Assembly (NCBI GenBank): GCA_003268905.1 | Contig: QLTU01000004.1 | Span: 162,012 to 226,011, forward strand | DNA: 64,000 nucleotides | Reading direction: 5' to 3' | Source of the DNA: Acidovorax defluvii | GTDB taxonomy: Bacteria; Pseudomonadota; Gammaproteobacteria; Burkholderiales; Burkholderiaceae_C | Notes under the pieces: generated by a model | Told to the model about the DNA's origin: nothing | Database searches by the model: none | Seen by the model: the letters and a program-made list of their open reading frames with translations, nothing else | Position numbers and translations under genes: made by a program | Part shown: positions 18,827 to 26,778 of the stretch, in pieces | Layout: the number at the start of each line of letters is the position of its first letter | Numbering within the stretch: the first letter of the stretch is position 1

Positions 18827-19966
18827 ATGCGTCCCCACCGCCCCACCCGCACGCCCCGCTACCTCTGGCAATTGCCCGATTGGCCGAACCTGACTTTTGA
18901 TGCCGCAGCCCTGGCCGCGCCACTTGCGCAGGTGCATCGCGCACAGGGCATGCTGGCCGGGCGCATGGCCGAGCTGGGCCTGCCGCAGCGCGACCAGGCC
19001 ACCCTGCAAGTGCTGACGCAAGAAGTCATCACCACCAGCGCCATCGAAGGCGAACGGCTGGACCTGGACGCCGTGCGCTCCTCCGTGGCCCGCAAGCTGG
19101 GGCTCGATATTGGAGCCCTGGCACCCAGCGACCGGCATGTGGACGGCGTGGTGGACGTGGTGCTGGACGCCACCCGCCACTTTGACCAACCCCTGACCCC
19201 CGAGCGTTTGTTTGGCTGGCACGCCGCGCTGTTCCCCACCGGTTACAGCGGGCGCATGCGCATCACCGTGGCCGCGTGGCGCACCGATGCCAGCGGCCCA
19301 ATGCAAGTGGTGTCTGGCCAAAACATTGACGATATGGGCAGAGAGAAAGTGCACTTTGAAGCCCCACCCGCCGCCACCCTGCCCGCGCAAACCCAGGCCT
19401 TTTTTGACTGGTTTGAAGCCGCCCCGGAGGGCGACGCTCTCATCAAAGCCGGGCTGGCCCACCTGTGGCTGGTCACCCTGCACCCGTTTGACGACGGCAA
19501 CGGCCGCATCAGCCGCGCTGTGGGCGACATGGCCCTGGCCCGCGCGGAGGGAACGCATCAACGCTTCTACAGCTTCAGCGCCCAGATCCAGCGCGAACGC
19601 AAAGACTATTACGACCAGCTAGAGGCCACCCAAAAAGGCCCCTTGGACGTCACCCTGTGGCTGCACTGGTTTTTGGGCTGCCTGCTGCGCGCCGTGCAGG
19701 GCGCAGACGTCACACTGGCGGGCGTGCTGGACAAAGCCCAGTTCTGGCAGCGATGGGCGGGCACGCCCATGAATGCGCGGCAAACCCTGGTGCTGAACCG
19801 CGTGCTGGACGGCATGGAGGGCAAACTGACCAACGCCAAGTGGGCTGCGATAGGCAAATGCTCGCCCGATACGGCACTGCGCGACATCAACGACCTGTTG
19901 ACCCTGGGCGTGCTGGCGCGGCTGGAAGGTGGCGGGCGGAATACCGCCTACATCTTGGTCAAATAA
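18827..19966 (+). CDS. Fic family protein with DUF4172-type N-terminal domain (predicted AMP transferase)
   Basis: 379 aa. The frame is open further upstream, but ATG 18827 begins the conserved YLWQLPDWP start of the N-terminal domain. The catalytic HPFDDGNGR motif is complete at 219-227. The inhibitory helix motif TSAIEG at 70-75 matches the (S/T)xxxE(G/N) signature of class II (intramolecularly inhibited) Fic enzymes. The last ~60 residues look like a winged helix (SPDTALRDINDLLTLGVLARL). Such enzymes AMPylate Ser, Thr or Tyr of targets; target unknown. It lies next to DUF2130, FosX-like and nucleotidyltransferase genes. Confidence 0.92.
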   Translation: MRPHRPTRTPRYLWQLPDWPNLTFDAAALAAPLAQVHRAQGMLAGRMAELGLPQRDQATLQVLTQEVITTSAIEGERLDLDAVRSSVARKLGLDIGALAPSDRHVDGVVDVVLDATRHFDQPLTPERLFGWHAALFPTGYSGRMRITVAAWRTDASGPMQVVSGQNIDDMGREKVHFEAPPAATLPAQTQAFFDWFEAAPEGDALIKAGLAHLWLVTLHPFDDGNGRISRAVGDMALARAEGTHQRFYSFSAQIQRERKDYYDQLEATQKGPLDVTLWLHWFLGCLLRAVQGADVTLAGVLDKAQFWQRWAGTPMNARQTLVLNRVLDGMEGKLTNAKWAAIGKCSPDTALRDINDLLTLGVLARLEGGGRNTAYILVK

Positions 19967-20012
19967 GCCGCTAGCGCTTAAACCATAAGCGCTAGCGGCT
20001 ATCAAATCAGAA
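19966..20012 (+). repeat. COR repeat copy 5
   Basis: Starts on the last base of the Fic stop codon: GCCGCTAGCGCTTA, loop, TAAGCGCTAGCGGCTATCAAAT. It lies between the convergent Fic and FosX-like genes. Confidence 0.85.
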
Positions 20013-20050
20013 GCAATTCACGGCCTAGCGACGCCGCAATTCACCACCAC

Positions 20051-20467
20051 CTACCCCAGCGCATACCGCGCCAGCCGCTGCGCCAGCGTGCCGGTGTGCA
20101 GTTCAAACAGGTGGTTGTCAAAGTCGTAAAAGTACAGCGACTGCCCCTCGCCCTCCACCCGTGGGCGGGGCGGCTTCACCTCCGCCCCCAGTGCGCGTAG
20201 CCGCGCCTCGCAAGCGGGCAAATCCTCGTCAGCCACGGCAAAGGCAACGTGGCGGTAGCTGCGCTGTGCCGGTGGCTCGCCCTCCATGAACGCCAGCCAC
20301 AGCCCGCCCAGCAATACAAACTTTTCGCGGGAGAGGGAGAAATTGCGGCCCTGGCTGTCGTAAACCTCTTGCGCGCCCAGGCCCTCGCAGAACAGGCGGG
20401 CGGTGCGGCCCACGTCGCGCACGATGAAGGTGAGGTGGCTGAGGCCGAGGATGGGAGCGGTTGCCAT
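20051..20467 (-). CDS. FosX-type fosfomycin-resistance-like glyoxalase enzyme
   Basis: 138 aa from ATG 20467 (20485 is an alternative). VOC/glyoxalase fold. The chain follows FosX closely: GLSHLTFIVRDV start with the first metal His, FSLSREKFVLLGGLWLAFMEGE, YRHVAFAV with the second His, and the C-terminal SLYFYDFDNHLFELHTGTL with the metal Glu. FosX is an Mn-dependent epoxide hydrolase that opens fosfomycin; relatives in soil bacteria can be weak or have other substrates. Intact and of usual length. Its last ~40 bases are duplicated at 21661. Confidence 0.87.
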   Translation of the reverse strand: MATAPILGLSHLTFIVRDVGRTARLFCEGLGAQEVYDSQGRNFSLSREKFVLLGGLWLAFMEGEPPAQRSYRHVAFAVADEDLPACEARLRALGAEVKPPRPRVEGEGQSLYFYDFDNHLFELHTGTLAQRLARYALG

Positions 20468-20599
20468 GGGGGAGCCTGTACTCATCAATGTGCTGAGGGG
20501 TGGGTTGTAGCGCATTCGCGCCGCCTATGGGCGCATGCAAGCTGAACCCATAGAAAAATGAACCAAAAAAAGTAACTTAACTTATTGTCAATATTCACT

Positions 20600-20637
20600 T
20601 TTCGGTAAAAAATCTAAAAACACAAAATATACCGAAA
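20600..20637. promoter_or_regulatory. inverted repeat overlapping the nucleotidyltransferase start
   Basis: TTTCGGTA (20600-20607) and TACCGAAA (20630-20637) are perfect inverted arms; the right arm overlaps the ATG at 20637. No Shine-Dalgarno sequence precedes the start. The region is AT-rich and holds a TTGTCA box at 20586. It looks like an operator that would shut down both transcription and initiation. Confidence 0.55.
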
Positions 20638-21578
20638 TGCTCGAACTCAGCCCTACCATCACCCGCCAGTACATAGACGCCGTTGCCGTGTTTGACGCGC
20701 GGGCCGAAGCCACCGAAGAAGCCGCCCAGGTGCGCGGCGGCATGTACTGGCACGCGGGGCCTGCGTCGTCGCCGCAGGCGCAATACCTGGTGCGTACCTC
20801 GCCCGCCGGGGCCGAAACCAGCCTGGGGCCCCGCACCCCCGAGACACAGGCCATCTACGACAAATTCATGCAACGAAAGCAGGCCAGCGCCGAACGGCTC
20901 ACCGGCCTGAAAGCCGCGCTAGACCAGCAACAGCGCATGAACCGCGCCCTGCGCGTCGGCAGGGTAGACCCGCTGGTGGTGGCACTGCTTAACCGCCTGG
21001 CCAGCACCCACCTGAGCGAGCACTTCCGCGTGGTGGGCACCCACGCCCTCTACGCCTACGAGGCCGCCGCCGGGGTGCGGCTGGAGGCCGACGCACTGGC
21101 CACGCGCGACATTGACTTGCTGTGGGACACCCGCAAACGCATCATCTTCTCCACCCAGCTCGCCCGGGTGGATAGCTCCATGCTGGGGGTGCTCAAAAAG
21201 GTAGACCCCACCTTTCGCATCAGACAGGGCCAAAAGTACACCGCCGTCAACAAAGACGGCTTTGAGGTGGACATCATCCGCCGCGAGCGCACCGGCGACG
21301 ACCCCCACCCCATCAAACTCAGCGACGCGGATGAAGACTTCTGGGTGGCCCAGGCCCGCCGCGCCAGCGTGCTGCTGGACTCACCGGGCTTCTCTGCCGT
21401 CATCGTCGCCACCAACGGCACCATGGCCCGCATGCACACCGTGCACCCGGCCACGTTTGTGGCGTTCAAGCGGTGGATGGCAGGGCAACCTGACCGCGAC
21501 CCGCTGAAGCGGCGGCGGGACGTGTTGCAGGCCGATGCGGTGCAGGTGCTGTTGGAGCAGTATTTGCCGCAGGTTTGA
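20637..21578 (+). CDS. GSU2403-family nucleotidyltransferase-fold protein
   Basis: 313 aa, matching the NTP_transf_8 / GSU2403 type. An N-terminal ~90-residue helical region precedes the nucleotidyltransferase core: FRVVGTHALYAYEAAAG (the G-[TS] element of the fold), then ATRDIDLLWD with the two catalytic-type acidic residues, and FEVDIIRRE supplying a third. The C-terminal MHTVHPATFVAFKRWM segment is also typical. Similar folds act as MNT-type toxins/antitoxins or in defence systems. The isolated setting, operator-like repeat and flanking duplicated fosX tail suggest recent acquisition. Activity unknown. Confidence 0.82.
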   Translation: MLELSPTITRQYIDAVAVFDARAEATEEAAQVRGGMYWHAGPASSPQAQYLVRTSPAGAETSLGPRTPETQAIYDKFMQRKQASAERLTGLKAALDQQQRMNRALRVGRVDPLVVALLNRLASTHLSEHFRVVGTHALYAYEAAAGVRLEADALATRDIDLLWDTRKRIIFSTQLARVDSSMLGVLKKVDPTFRIRQGQKYTAVNKDGFEVDIIRRERTGDDPHPIKLSDADEDFWVAQARRASVLLDSPGFSAVIVATNGTMARMHTVHPATFVAFKRWMAGQPDRDPLKRRRDVLQADAVQVLLEQYLPQV

Positions 21579-21587
21579 GTATCAAAT

Positions 21588-21637
21588 CGACCTCTAGCGT
21601 AATCAGGATAAGCGCTAGCAGCTATCACATGCGTAGC
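21588..21637 (+). repeat. COR repeat copy 6
   Basis: CCTCTAGCGTAATCAGGATAAGCGCTAGCAGCTAT followed by a weak tail, ten bases behind the nucleotidyltransferase stop. Together with the next feature it repeats the arrangement found at 19966-20100. Confidence 0.8.
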
Positions 21638-21660
21638 GAAAACCGCTTTTGCATCCGCAC

Positions 21661-21703
21661 CTACCCCTGCGCATACCGCGCCAGCCGCTGCGCCAGCGTG
21701 CCG
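21661..21703 (-). pseudogene. duplicated 3' tail of the FosX-like gene
   Basis: Forty-three bases match 20051-20093 with one substitution and would encode GTLAQRLARYAQG on the minus strand. They follow a COR repeat exactly as the intact gene's 3' end does. The nucleotidyltransferase gene therefore sits between two copies of the repeat-plus-fosX-tail junction, which suggests insertion or duplication by recombination. Confidence 0.75.
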
Positions 21704-21756
21704 CCGGTGAGGTTGCGGCACCCGAGCCCACAAAACCGACGCCATACACTCGCACC

Positions 21757-23697
21757 ATGTCTGAAAAGCCGCTCTCTACCCCCCTGCTCCACACCCCCAG
21801 CCCCGCCGCGCACAAGCTGGAGCTGCTGCGCCAACTCTTCCCCCAAGCCGTGCAAACCGACCCCGACGGCAGCGTGCGGGTGGATGCGGCGCAAATCCAG
21901 CGTGCGCTGGACCCCGCCAACGCCCAAGGCATTCGGGTGGAAGAAACCGGGTACGAGCTGCGCTGGGTGGGCAAGCAAGAGGCCTACCACACCGCCTTTG
22001 CGCGCACCGACAAAATCGTGGCCCCTGTGCCTGCCGACAGCAAAGCGTGGGACAGCACGGGCAACCTGCTCATCAAGGGCGACAACCTGGATGCCCTGAA
22101 GCTCTTGCGCCAGAGCTACTTTGGCCAGGTCAAGCTCATCTACATCGATCCGCCCTACAACACCAAGAGCGACGAGTTCATCTACCGCGACGACTTCACC
22201 GCCCGCCAGACCGACATCCTGGCCCAGCTGGGCTACAGCGCCGACAACGTGGAGTACATCCAGAACATCTATGGCGCCCGCACGCACAGCGGCTGGCTGT
22301 CGTTCATGTACCCGCGCCTGCTGCTGGCCAAAGACCTGCTGCGCGACGATGGGGTGATCTTTATCAGCATTGACGACAACGAGCAGGCGCAATTGAAGCT
22401 GCTGTGTGATGAGGTGTTTGGGCAAGATAACTTCGTGGCAAATGTGATTTGGCACAAGCGCTATGCAGCATCTAATGACTCCAAAGACATACCGTCTATG
22501 CACGACTACGTTCTTGTCTATCAAAAGTCAGAAACGTTTCTCAGAAACCTTCTTCCTAGGACTGAAAAGCAAGATGCGCTGTACAGGTACGACGACAACG
22601 ATGGAAAAGGTAAGTGGCGTCCTGACAACCTGAGTGTGAAAACAGTCTCAAGCGCATACCTTTACCCTGTTATCAACCCAAATACAGGCGAGACCTACTC
22701 ACCACCAAAAGGGCGATGCTGGCTTACCAGCTCCGCAAAAATGCAAGAGTGGATTACCGAGGGTAGGGTCTATTTTGGCCAAGATGGTCAGGGGGCACCA
22801 CAGCTCAAGCGCTACCTGAACGAGGTTCAACAAGGAATTGTTCCAACCACTTACTGGGGCTACGATGAAGTGGGACACACGGACAGTGCGCGAAAAGACT
22901 TGAAGAGCGTTTTTGATGGTGTCGCGCCATTCGACAACCCTAAGCCAGTCGGTGTCATTCAAAAATCATTGTTGGTGGGTGCGACCAAGGACGCCATCGT
23001 GCTCGATTTCTTCGCAGGCAGCGGCACCACAGGCGAAGCCGTCATGCGCCTGAACGCCGAAGACGGTGGCCAGCGCCAGTTCATCCTGGTGCAAATCCCC
23101 CAGCCCATCGACCCCAAAAAGCAGAAAGAAGCCCACAGCTTTGTGACGCAAACACTGGGCAAGCCCGAGGCGACGATTTTCGAGATCACCGCCGAGCGCC
23201 TGCGCCGTGCGGGCGACAAGATCAACGCCGCCCAACGCAGCCAAGGCAAGCCCGAGGTGGATGCGGGTTTTCGTGTGTACACGCTGGCCGACGACCCGCA
23301 TGCCCTGGTGCACCGCACCCGGCTGGACCAGGCCACCCAGGCCGATGTGGCCGCGCTGCAAACCGCCATTGCCACGCCCCAGCCCGAACAGCGCCCCGTG
23401 GTGCTGGCCAACCTGCTGCTGACCGAGGGCCTGCCCCTGTCGGCCACGCTCACGCCCCTGGCGGCAGGCAGCGTGGCCGATGCCCTGTGGCAAGCGCAAG
23501 ACACCTTGCTGGTGCTGGACGCTGTGCCGCTGGACGCTTTGGTTGACCTGCTGCGCCAGCGCAAGGCGGCGGGCACCCCGGTGCACCATGTCAGCGTGTA
23601 CGCCCCGTGGGTGCACGACGACAACTTTTTGCAAGGCGTGCAAACCTTGCTGGAGGCCGAGGGCTTTAGCGCGGACCGCTTGCGGCTGCGGGGGTGA
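21757..23697 (+). CDS. mod: type III restriction-modification system, Mod (N6-adenine methyltransferase)
   Basis: 646 aa from ATG 21757. Motif IV DPPYNT (131-136) lies before the AdoMet-binding motif I FAGSGTTGEAV (~417), the order of beta-class enzymes, the usual class for type III Mod subunits. Mod recognises and methylates one strand of an asymmetric site and directs Res. The central ~180 codons (about 22430-22980), where the target-recognition domain lies, use A/T-ending codons far more than the flanks, which suggests a swapped specificity domain. The stop overlaps the Res start (TGATG). No simple-sequence tract for phase variation is seen. Confidence 0.93.
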   Translation: MSEKPLSTPLLHTPSPAAHKLELLRQLFPQAVQTDPDGSVRVDAAQIQRALDPANAQGIRVEETGYELRWVGKQEAYHTAFARTDKIVAPVPADSKAWDSTGNLLIKGDNLDALKLLRQSYFGQVKLIYIDPPYNTKSDEFIYRDDFTARQTDILAQLGYSADNVEYIQNIYGARTHSGWLSFMYPRLLLAKDLLRDDGVIFISIDDNEQAQLKLLCDEVFGQDNFVANVIWHKRYAASNDSKDIPSMHDYVLVYQKSETFLRNLLPRTEKQDALYRYDDNDGKGKWRPDNLSVKTVSSAYLYPVINPNTGETYSPPKGRCWLTSSAKMQEWITEGRVYFGQDGQGAPQLKRYLNEVQQGIVPTTYWGYDEVGHTDSARKDLKSVFDGVAPFDNPKPVGVIQKSLLVGATKDAIVLDFFAGSGTTGEAVMRLNAEDGGQRQFILVQIPQPIDPKKQKEAHSFVTQTLGKPEATIFEITAERLRRAGDKINAAQRSQGKPEVDAGFRVYTLADDPHALVHRTRLDQATQADVAALQTAIATPQPEQRPVVLANLLLTEGLPLSATLTPLAAGSVADALWQAQDTLLVLDAVPLDALVDLLRQRKAAGTPVHHVSVYAPWVHDDNFLQGVQTLLEAEGFSADRLRLRG

Positions 23698-26600
23698 TGA
23701 ACATGGCCAAAACAACCCTCACACCCCGGTTACCCCAGCTACCCCAGTTTCAGTACACCCGGCTCGAACACCAAACCCAGGCGGTGGACAGCATTGCCAG
23801 GGTGTTTGACAACGTGCCCTTTGTGGCCGCCACCGCCAGCCACACCAACCCCACCTGGGTGCCCGCGCGCGCGGGCGACGCCATTGAGGCCAACCTGCGT
23901 AGCATCCGGGCGGGCAACCAGGTGACGGCGGGGGCGGTGATGGTGCCCTACACCGCAACGCCTGCGCTGAACCTGGATGTGCTGATGGAGACGGGCACGG
24001 GCAAGACCTTCACGTTCATCGAAACGATGCACCGGCTGCACCAGCGCTACAGGCTGTCCAAATTCATTGTGCTGGTGCCCACCAACGCCATTCGCCAAGG
24101 CACGCTCAAGAGTTTGCAGACCACGGCGGCGTTTTTTGCACGCGAGTACAACAACCAAAAAATCAATGTGTTCGACTACTCCGAACGCACGGTGGCCGGG
24201 TTTGTGAATGCGGCCAATGCGGGCATCAGCGTGCTGGTGGCAACGTTTGGCTCGTTCAACAAGCAAAAAAACGTCATCAACAAACGGGGCGTAGAGGCCA
24301 ACCTTTTTGGCCAGGCCAAAAGCTACATGGAAGGGCTGGCCGCGTTGCGCCCGGTGCTCATCATTGACGAGCCGCACCGCGCTGAGGGTGAAAAAACCCA
24401 GGAGTATTTGCCCAAGTTCAATCCGCTGCTGACCATTCGGTTTGGTGCCACCTTCAAGAACAAGGAATACAAAAACCTGGTGTACGCGCTGGACAGCGTG
24501 CAGGCGTTTCGCAAGCGCTTGGTCAAGGGCATCACGGTGGACACGGTGGGCGCCGGGCAGGCCGCCATGCATGCGCTGGTGCTGAACCGGGTGAGCGGCA
24601 CGGCCAGCGCCCGCGTGGCGCACCTGGCCTACCAACGGCCCGATGGCAAAGCGGCCAGTGTGGAGCTGGCCAAAGGCGACAACCTGGGCGAGAAAACGGC
24701 GCTGGGCTACTTGCGCGGCCATGTGGTGGAGGCGGTGACGGCCAAGGAGCTGCGTTTTACCAACGGCTTTTCGGTGCTGCTGGGCGAGGCGACTAACTAT
24801 GGCGTGCTGGCCGATGAGGTGCAGCAGCTCATCATCCGCACCACCATTGCCAACCACTTTGAGCGCGAAGAGGCGCTGTTTAGGCGCGGTATCAAGGCGC
24901 TGAGTTTGTTTTTCATCGACTCGGTGGGCAAGTATTTGCCCGAAGGGGGCAAGCCTGCGGTGCTGCGCGATGTGTTTGAGCGCGAGTACGCGGCGCAGTT
25001 GGCGCAGGTGCTGGCAAAAGGCGACCTGGACACGGAATACCGCGCTTACCTGGAGCGCACCCAAAGCCGCGTGCAGGATGTGCACAAGGGCTACTTCGCC
25101 CGCTCGCTGACCGAGAAGGGACAGGAAGAAGCGGTGCAGCTCATCTTGAAAGACAAGGAGCGGCTGCTGTCGTTTGACACGGATTTGCGATTCATCTTCT
25201 CGATGTGGGCACTGCAAGAGGGGTGGGACAACCCCAACATCTTCACCCTGTGCAAGCTGGCCCCCAGCGATTCGAGCATTACCAAGCTGCAGCAAATTGG
25301 GCGCGGGCTGCGCTTGGCGGTGAACCAGCAGCTAGAGCGCATTGAAAGCGACGACGCCACCTTTGACGAAGTGAATGAGCTGGTGGTGGTGGTGCCGCAG
25401 AGTGAAGGCGATTTCGTCAAGTCGATTCAGGACGAGATCAAAGAGCACAGCGTGGGTAGCGTGGCCGCTGAGTTTGATGACGTGACATTGCAGGCGTTTG
25501 GTGCAGCGCCCAGCACGCGGGTGGCAGGCAAGGTGCTGGACTTGCTGGTGGAGATGAAGGCCATTGATTTGGACGAGGTGTCGGGCCAAGCCACTTTGCG
25601 ATGGACCGAAGCTGAGTTTGCAGCGCGGCGGGACAAGCTCCAACACGAGTGCCTGAAGGTGGCAGGCATGACCGCAGCGCATGCCAGCAGGGTGCTGGAG
25701 TACTTCGACCAGTATTTCGGCAGCAGTGGCCGCATCAAGCACAAAACCAAGCGCCCGGTGCAGGTGCTCACGCCACGCGCTGACCAGTTCGCCAAGTTCA
25801 AGCACCTGTGGCAAGAGTTGAACCGCGAGGCGGTGCTGAAGTACGAACTGAACACACCGCTCTTGATTGACAACATCGTGGCGGCGATTGCCAAAAATTT
25901 CAACGTGCGGGCGTTGACGCTGGATGTGACCCGCACTGAGCACGCACAAGAAGTGAATCTGGCGCGCAGCACACAGGCCAGCTACACCATGAAGCCTCAC
26001 ACGATTTACTCGCTGAGCGAGTTTGTGCGGGAGCTGAGCCAAAGCACCAAGCTGTCTATGGCCACCGTGTGCGCGGTGCTGCAGCGCATGCCCGCCGAAA
26101 AATTTGCGTTGATCGCGAAGAACGAAAACCGTGCCCTGGCTGCACTCAAAGATATTTGTCTGCACTGTGTGTACGACACCATCATCAACAAGCTGAGCTA
26201 CGAGCTGCGCGAGGTACGCATCAAGACCGGGCTGACAGACGCCAAGGGCAACCTTTTGCCCGAGGTGGCTGTGAGCGAGATGGGTAAAGAGCTTTATGCC
26301 ATCGCAAACCCAGCGGCGGCAGAACGATCCCTGTACGCAGAACCCCAGATACCTTTGGACAGCACGATTGAACGCACCACAGTGGACGAGAGCCACCACC
26401 GGGCTGTGCAGGTTTTTGCCAAGCTGCCGCGCATTCGCATCCCCACGCCGGCGGGGGAATACAACCCTGACTTTGGCTATGTGGTGCAGCGCGATGGCAA
26501 AGCGCGGGACCTGTATCTGGTAGTGGAAACCAAGGGGTACGACCAGCAAAGCGGGATTGCGGCCCGAGAGCAGCTCAAGATTGATGCGGCCAAGCGGTTC

Positions 26601-26699
26601 TTTCAGGCATTGGCAGATAGTGGGGTGCCTGTCACGTTTGAGACCAAGCTGAACCAGGAAAAATTGGCGGAATTGATCGAACAGCTGGGCCAACCCTGA
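23697..26699 (+). CDS. res: type III restriction-modification system, Res (helicase-nuclease)
   Basis: 1000 aa; ATG 23697 overlaps the Mod stop, with ATG 23703 also possible. N-terminal SF2 helicase: Walker A METGTGKT (~97-104), DEPH box IIDEPHR (~221-227), motif VI region QQIGRGLRLAV. The C-terminal PD-(D/E)xK nuclease is visible as NPDFGYVV ... LYLVVETKG (~923-947), so the enzyme looks intact. With Mod it would cut DNA between two inversely oriented unmethylated sites. It ends before a large hairpin and the convergent NERD helicase gene. Confidence 0.94.
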   Translation: MNMAKTTLTPRLPQLPQFQYTRLEHQTQAVDSIARVFDNVPFVAATASHTNPTWVPARAGDAIEANLRSIRAGNQVTAGAVMVPYTATPALNLDVLMETGTGKTFTFIETMHRLHQRYRLSKFIVLVPTNAIRQGTLKSLQTTAAFFAREYNNQKINVFDYSERTVAGFVNAANAGISVLVATFGSFNKQKNVINKRGVEANLFGQAKSYMEGLAALRPVLIIDEPHRAEGEKTQEYLPKFNPLLTIRFGATFKNKEYKNLVYALDSVQAFRKRLVKGITVDTVGAGQAAMHALVLNRVSGTASARVAHLAYQRPDGKAASVELAKGDNLGEKTALGYLRGHVVEAVTAKELRFTNGFSVLLGEATNYGVLADEVQQLIIRTTIANHFEREEALFRRGIKALSLFFIDSVGKYLPEGGKPAVLRDVFEREYAAQLAQVLAKGDLDTEYRAYLERTQSRVQDVHKGYFARSLTEKGQEEAVQLILKDKERLLSFDTDLRFIFSMWALQEGWDNPNIFTLCKLAPSDSSITKLQQIGRGLRLAVNQQLERIESDDATFDEVNELVVVVPQSEGDFVKSIQDEIKEHSVGSVAAEFDDVTLQAFGAAPSTRVAGKVLDLLVEMKAIDLDEVSGQATLRWTEAEFAARRDKLQHECLKVAGMTAAHASRVLEYFDQYFGSSGRIKHKTKRPVQVLTPRADQFAKFKHLWQELNREAVLKYELNTPLLIDNIVAAIAKNFNVRALTLDVTRTEHAQEVNLARSTQASYTMKPHTIYSLSEFVRELSQSTKLSMATVCAVLQRMPAEKFALIAKNENRALAALKDICLHCVYDTIINKLSYELREVRIKTGLTDAKGNLLPEVAVSEMGKELYAIANPAAAERSLYAEPQIPLDSTIERTTVDESHHRAVQVFAKLPRIRIPTPAGEYNPDFGYVVQRDGKARDLYLVVETKGYDQQSGIAAREQLKIDAAKRFFQALADSGVPVTFETKLNQEKLAELIEQLGQP

Positions 26700-26724
26700 A
26701 TCAGCGAATCCCCCCCCCCATTTT

Positions 26725-26763
26725 GGGGCTGGGCCTGAGGATATGCATCACAGGCTCAGCCCC
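26725..26763. terminator. large hairpin between the convergent res and NERD-helicase genes
   Basis: GGGGCTGGGCCTG and CAGGCTCAGCCCC pair over 13 positions with one G-U, around a 13-base loop. A run of ten C lies at 26710-26719. No T-tract follows on either strand, so termination strength is uncertain; the position between convergent stops fits a bidirectional terminator. Confidence 0.5.
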
Positions 26764-26778
26764 AACTCCTTGCAAGAC

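Noticed and set aside
21649..21756. Upstream ATG for Mod (36 extra residues)
   Set aside because: The extra codons are the duplicated fosX tail read on the opposite strand; conserved Mod sequence starts at 21757.
26710..26719. Run of ten C as a phase-variation tract for the R-M system
   Set aside because: It lies behind the res stop in a convergent intergenic region, where slippage would not change either reading frame.
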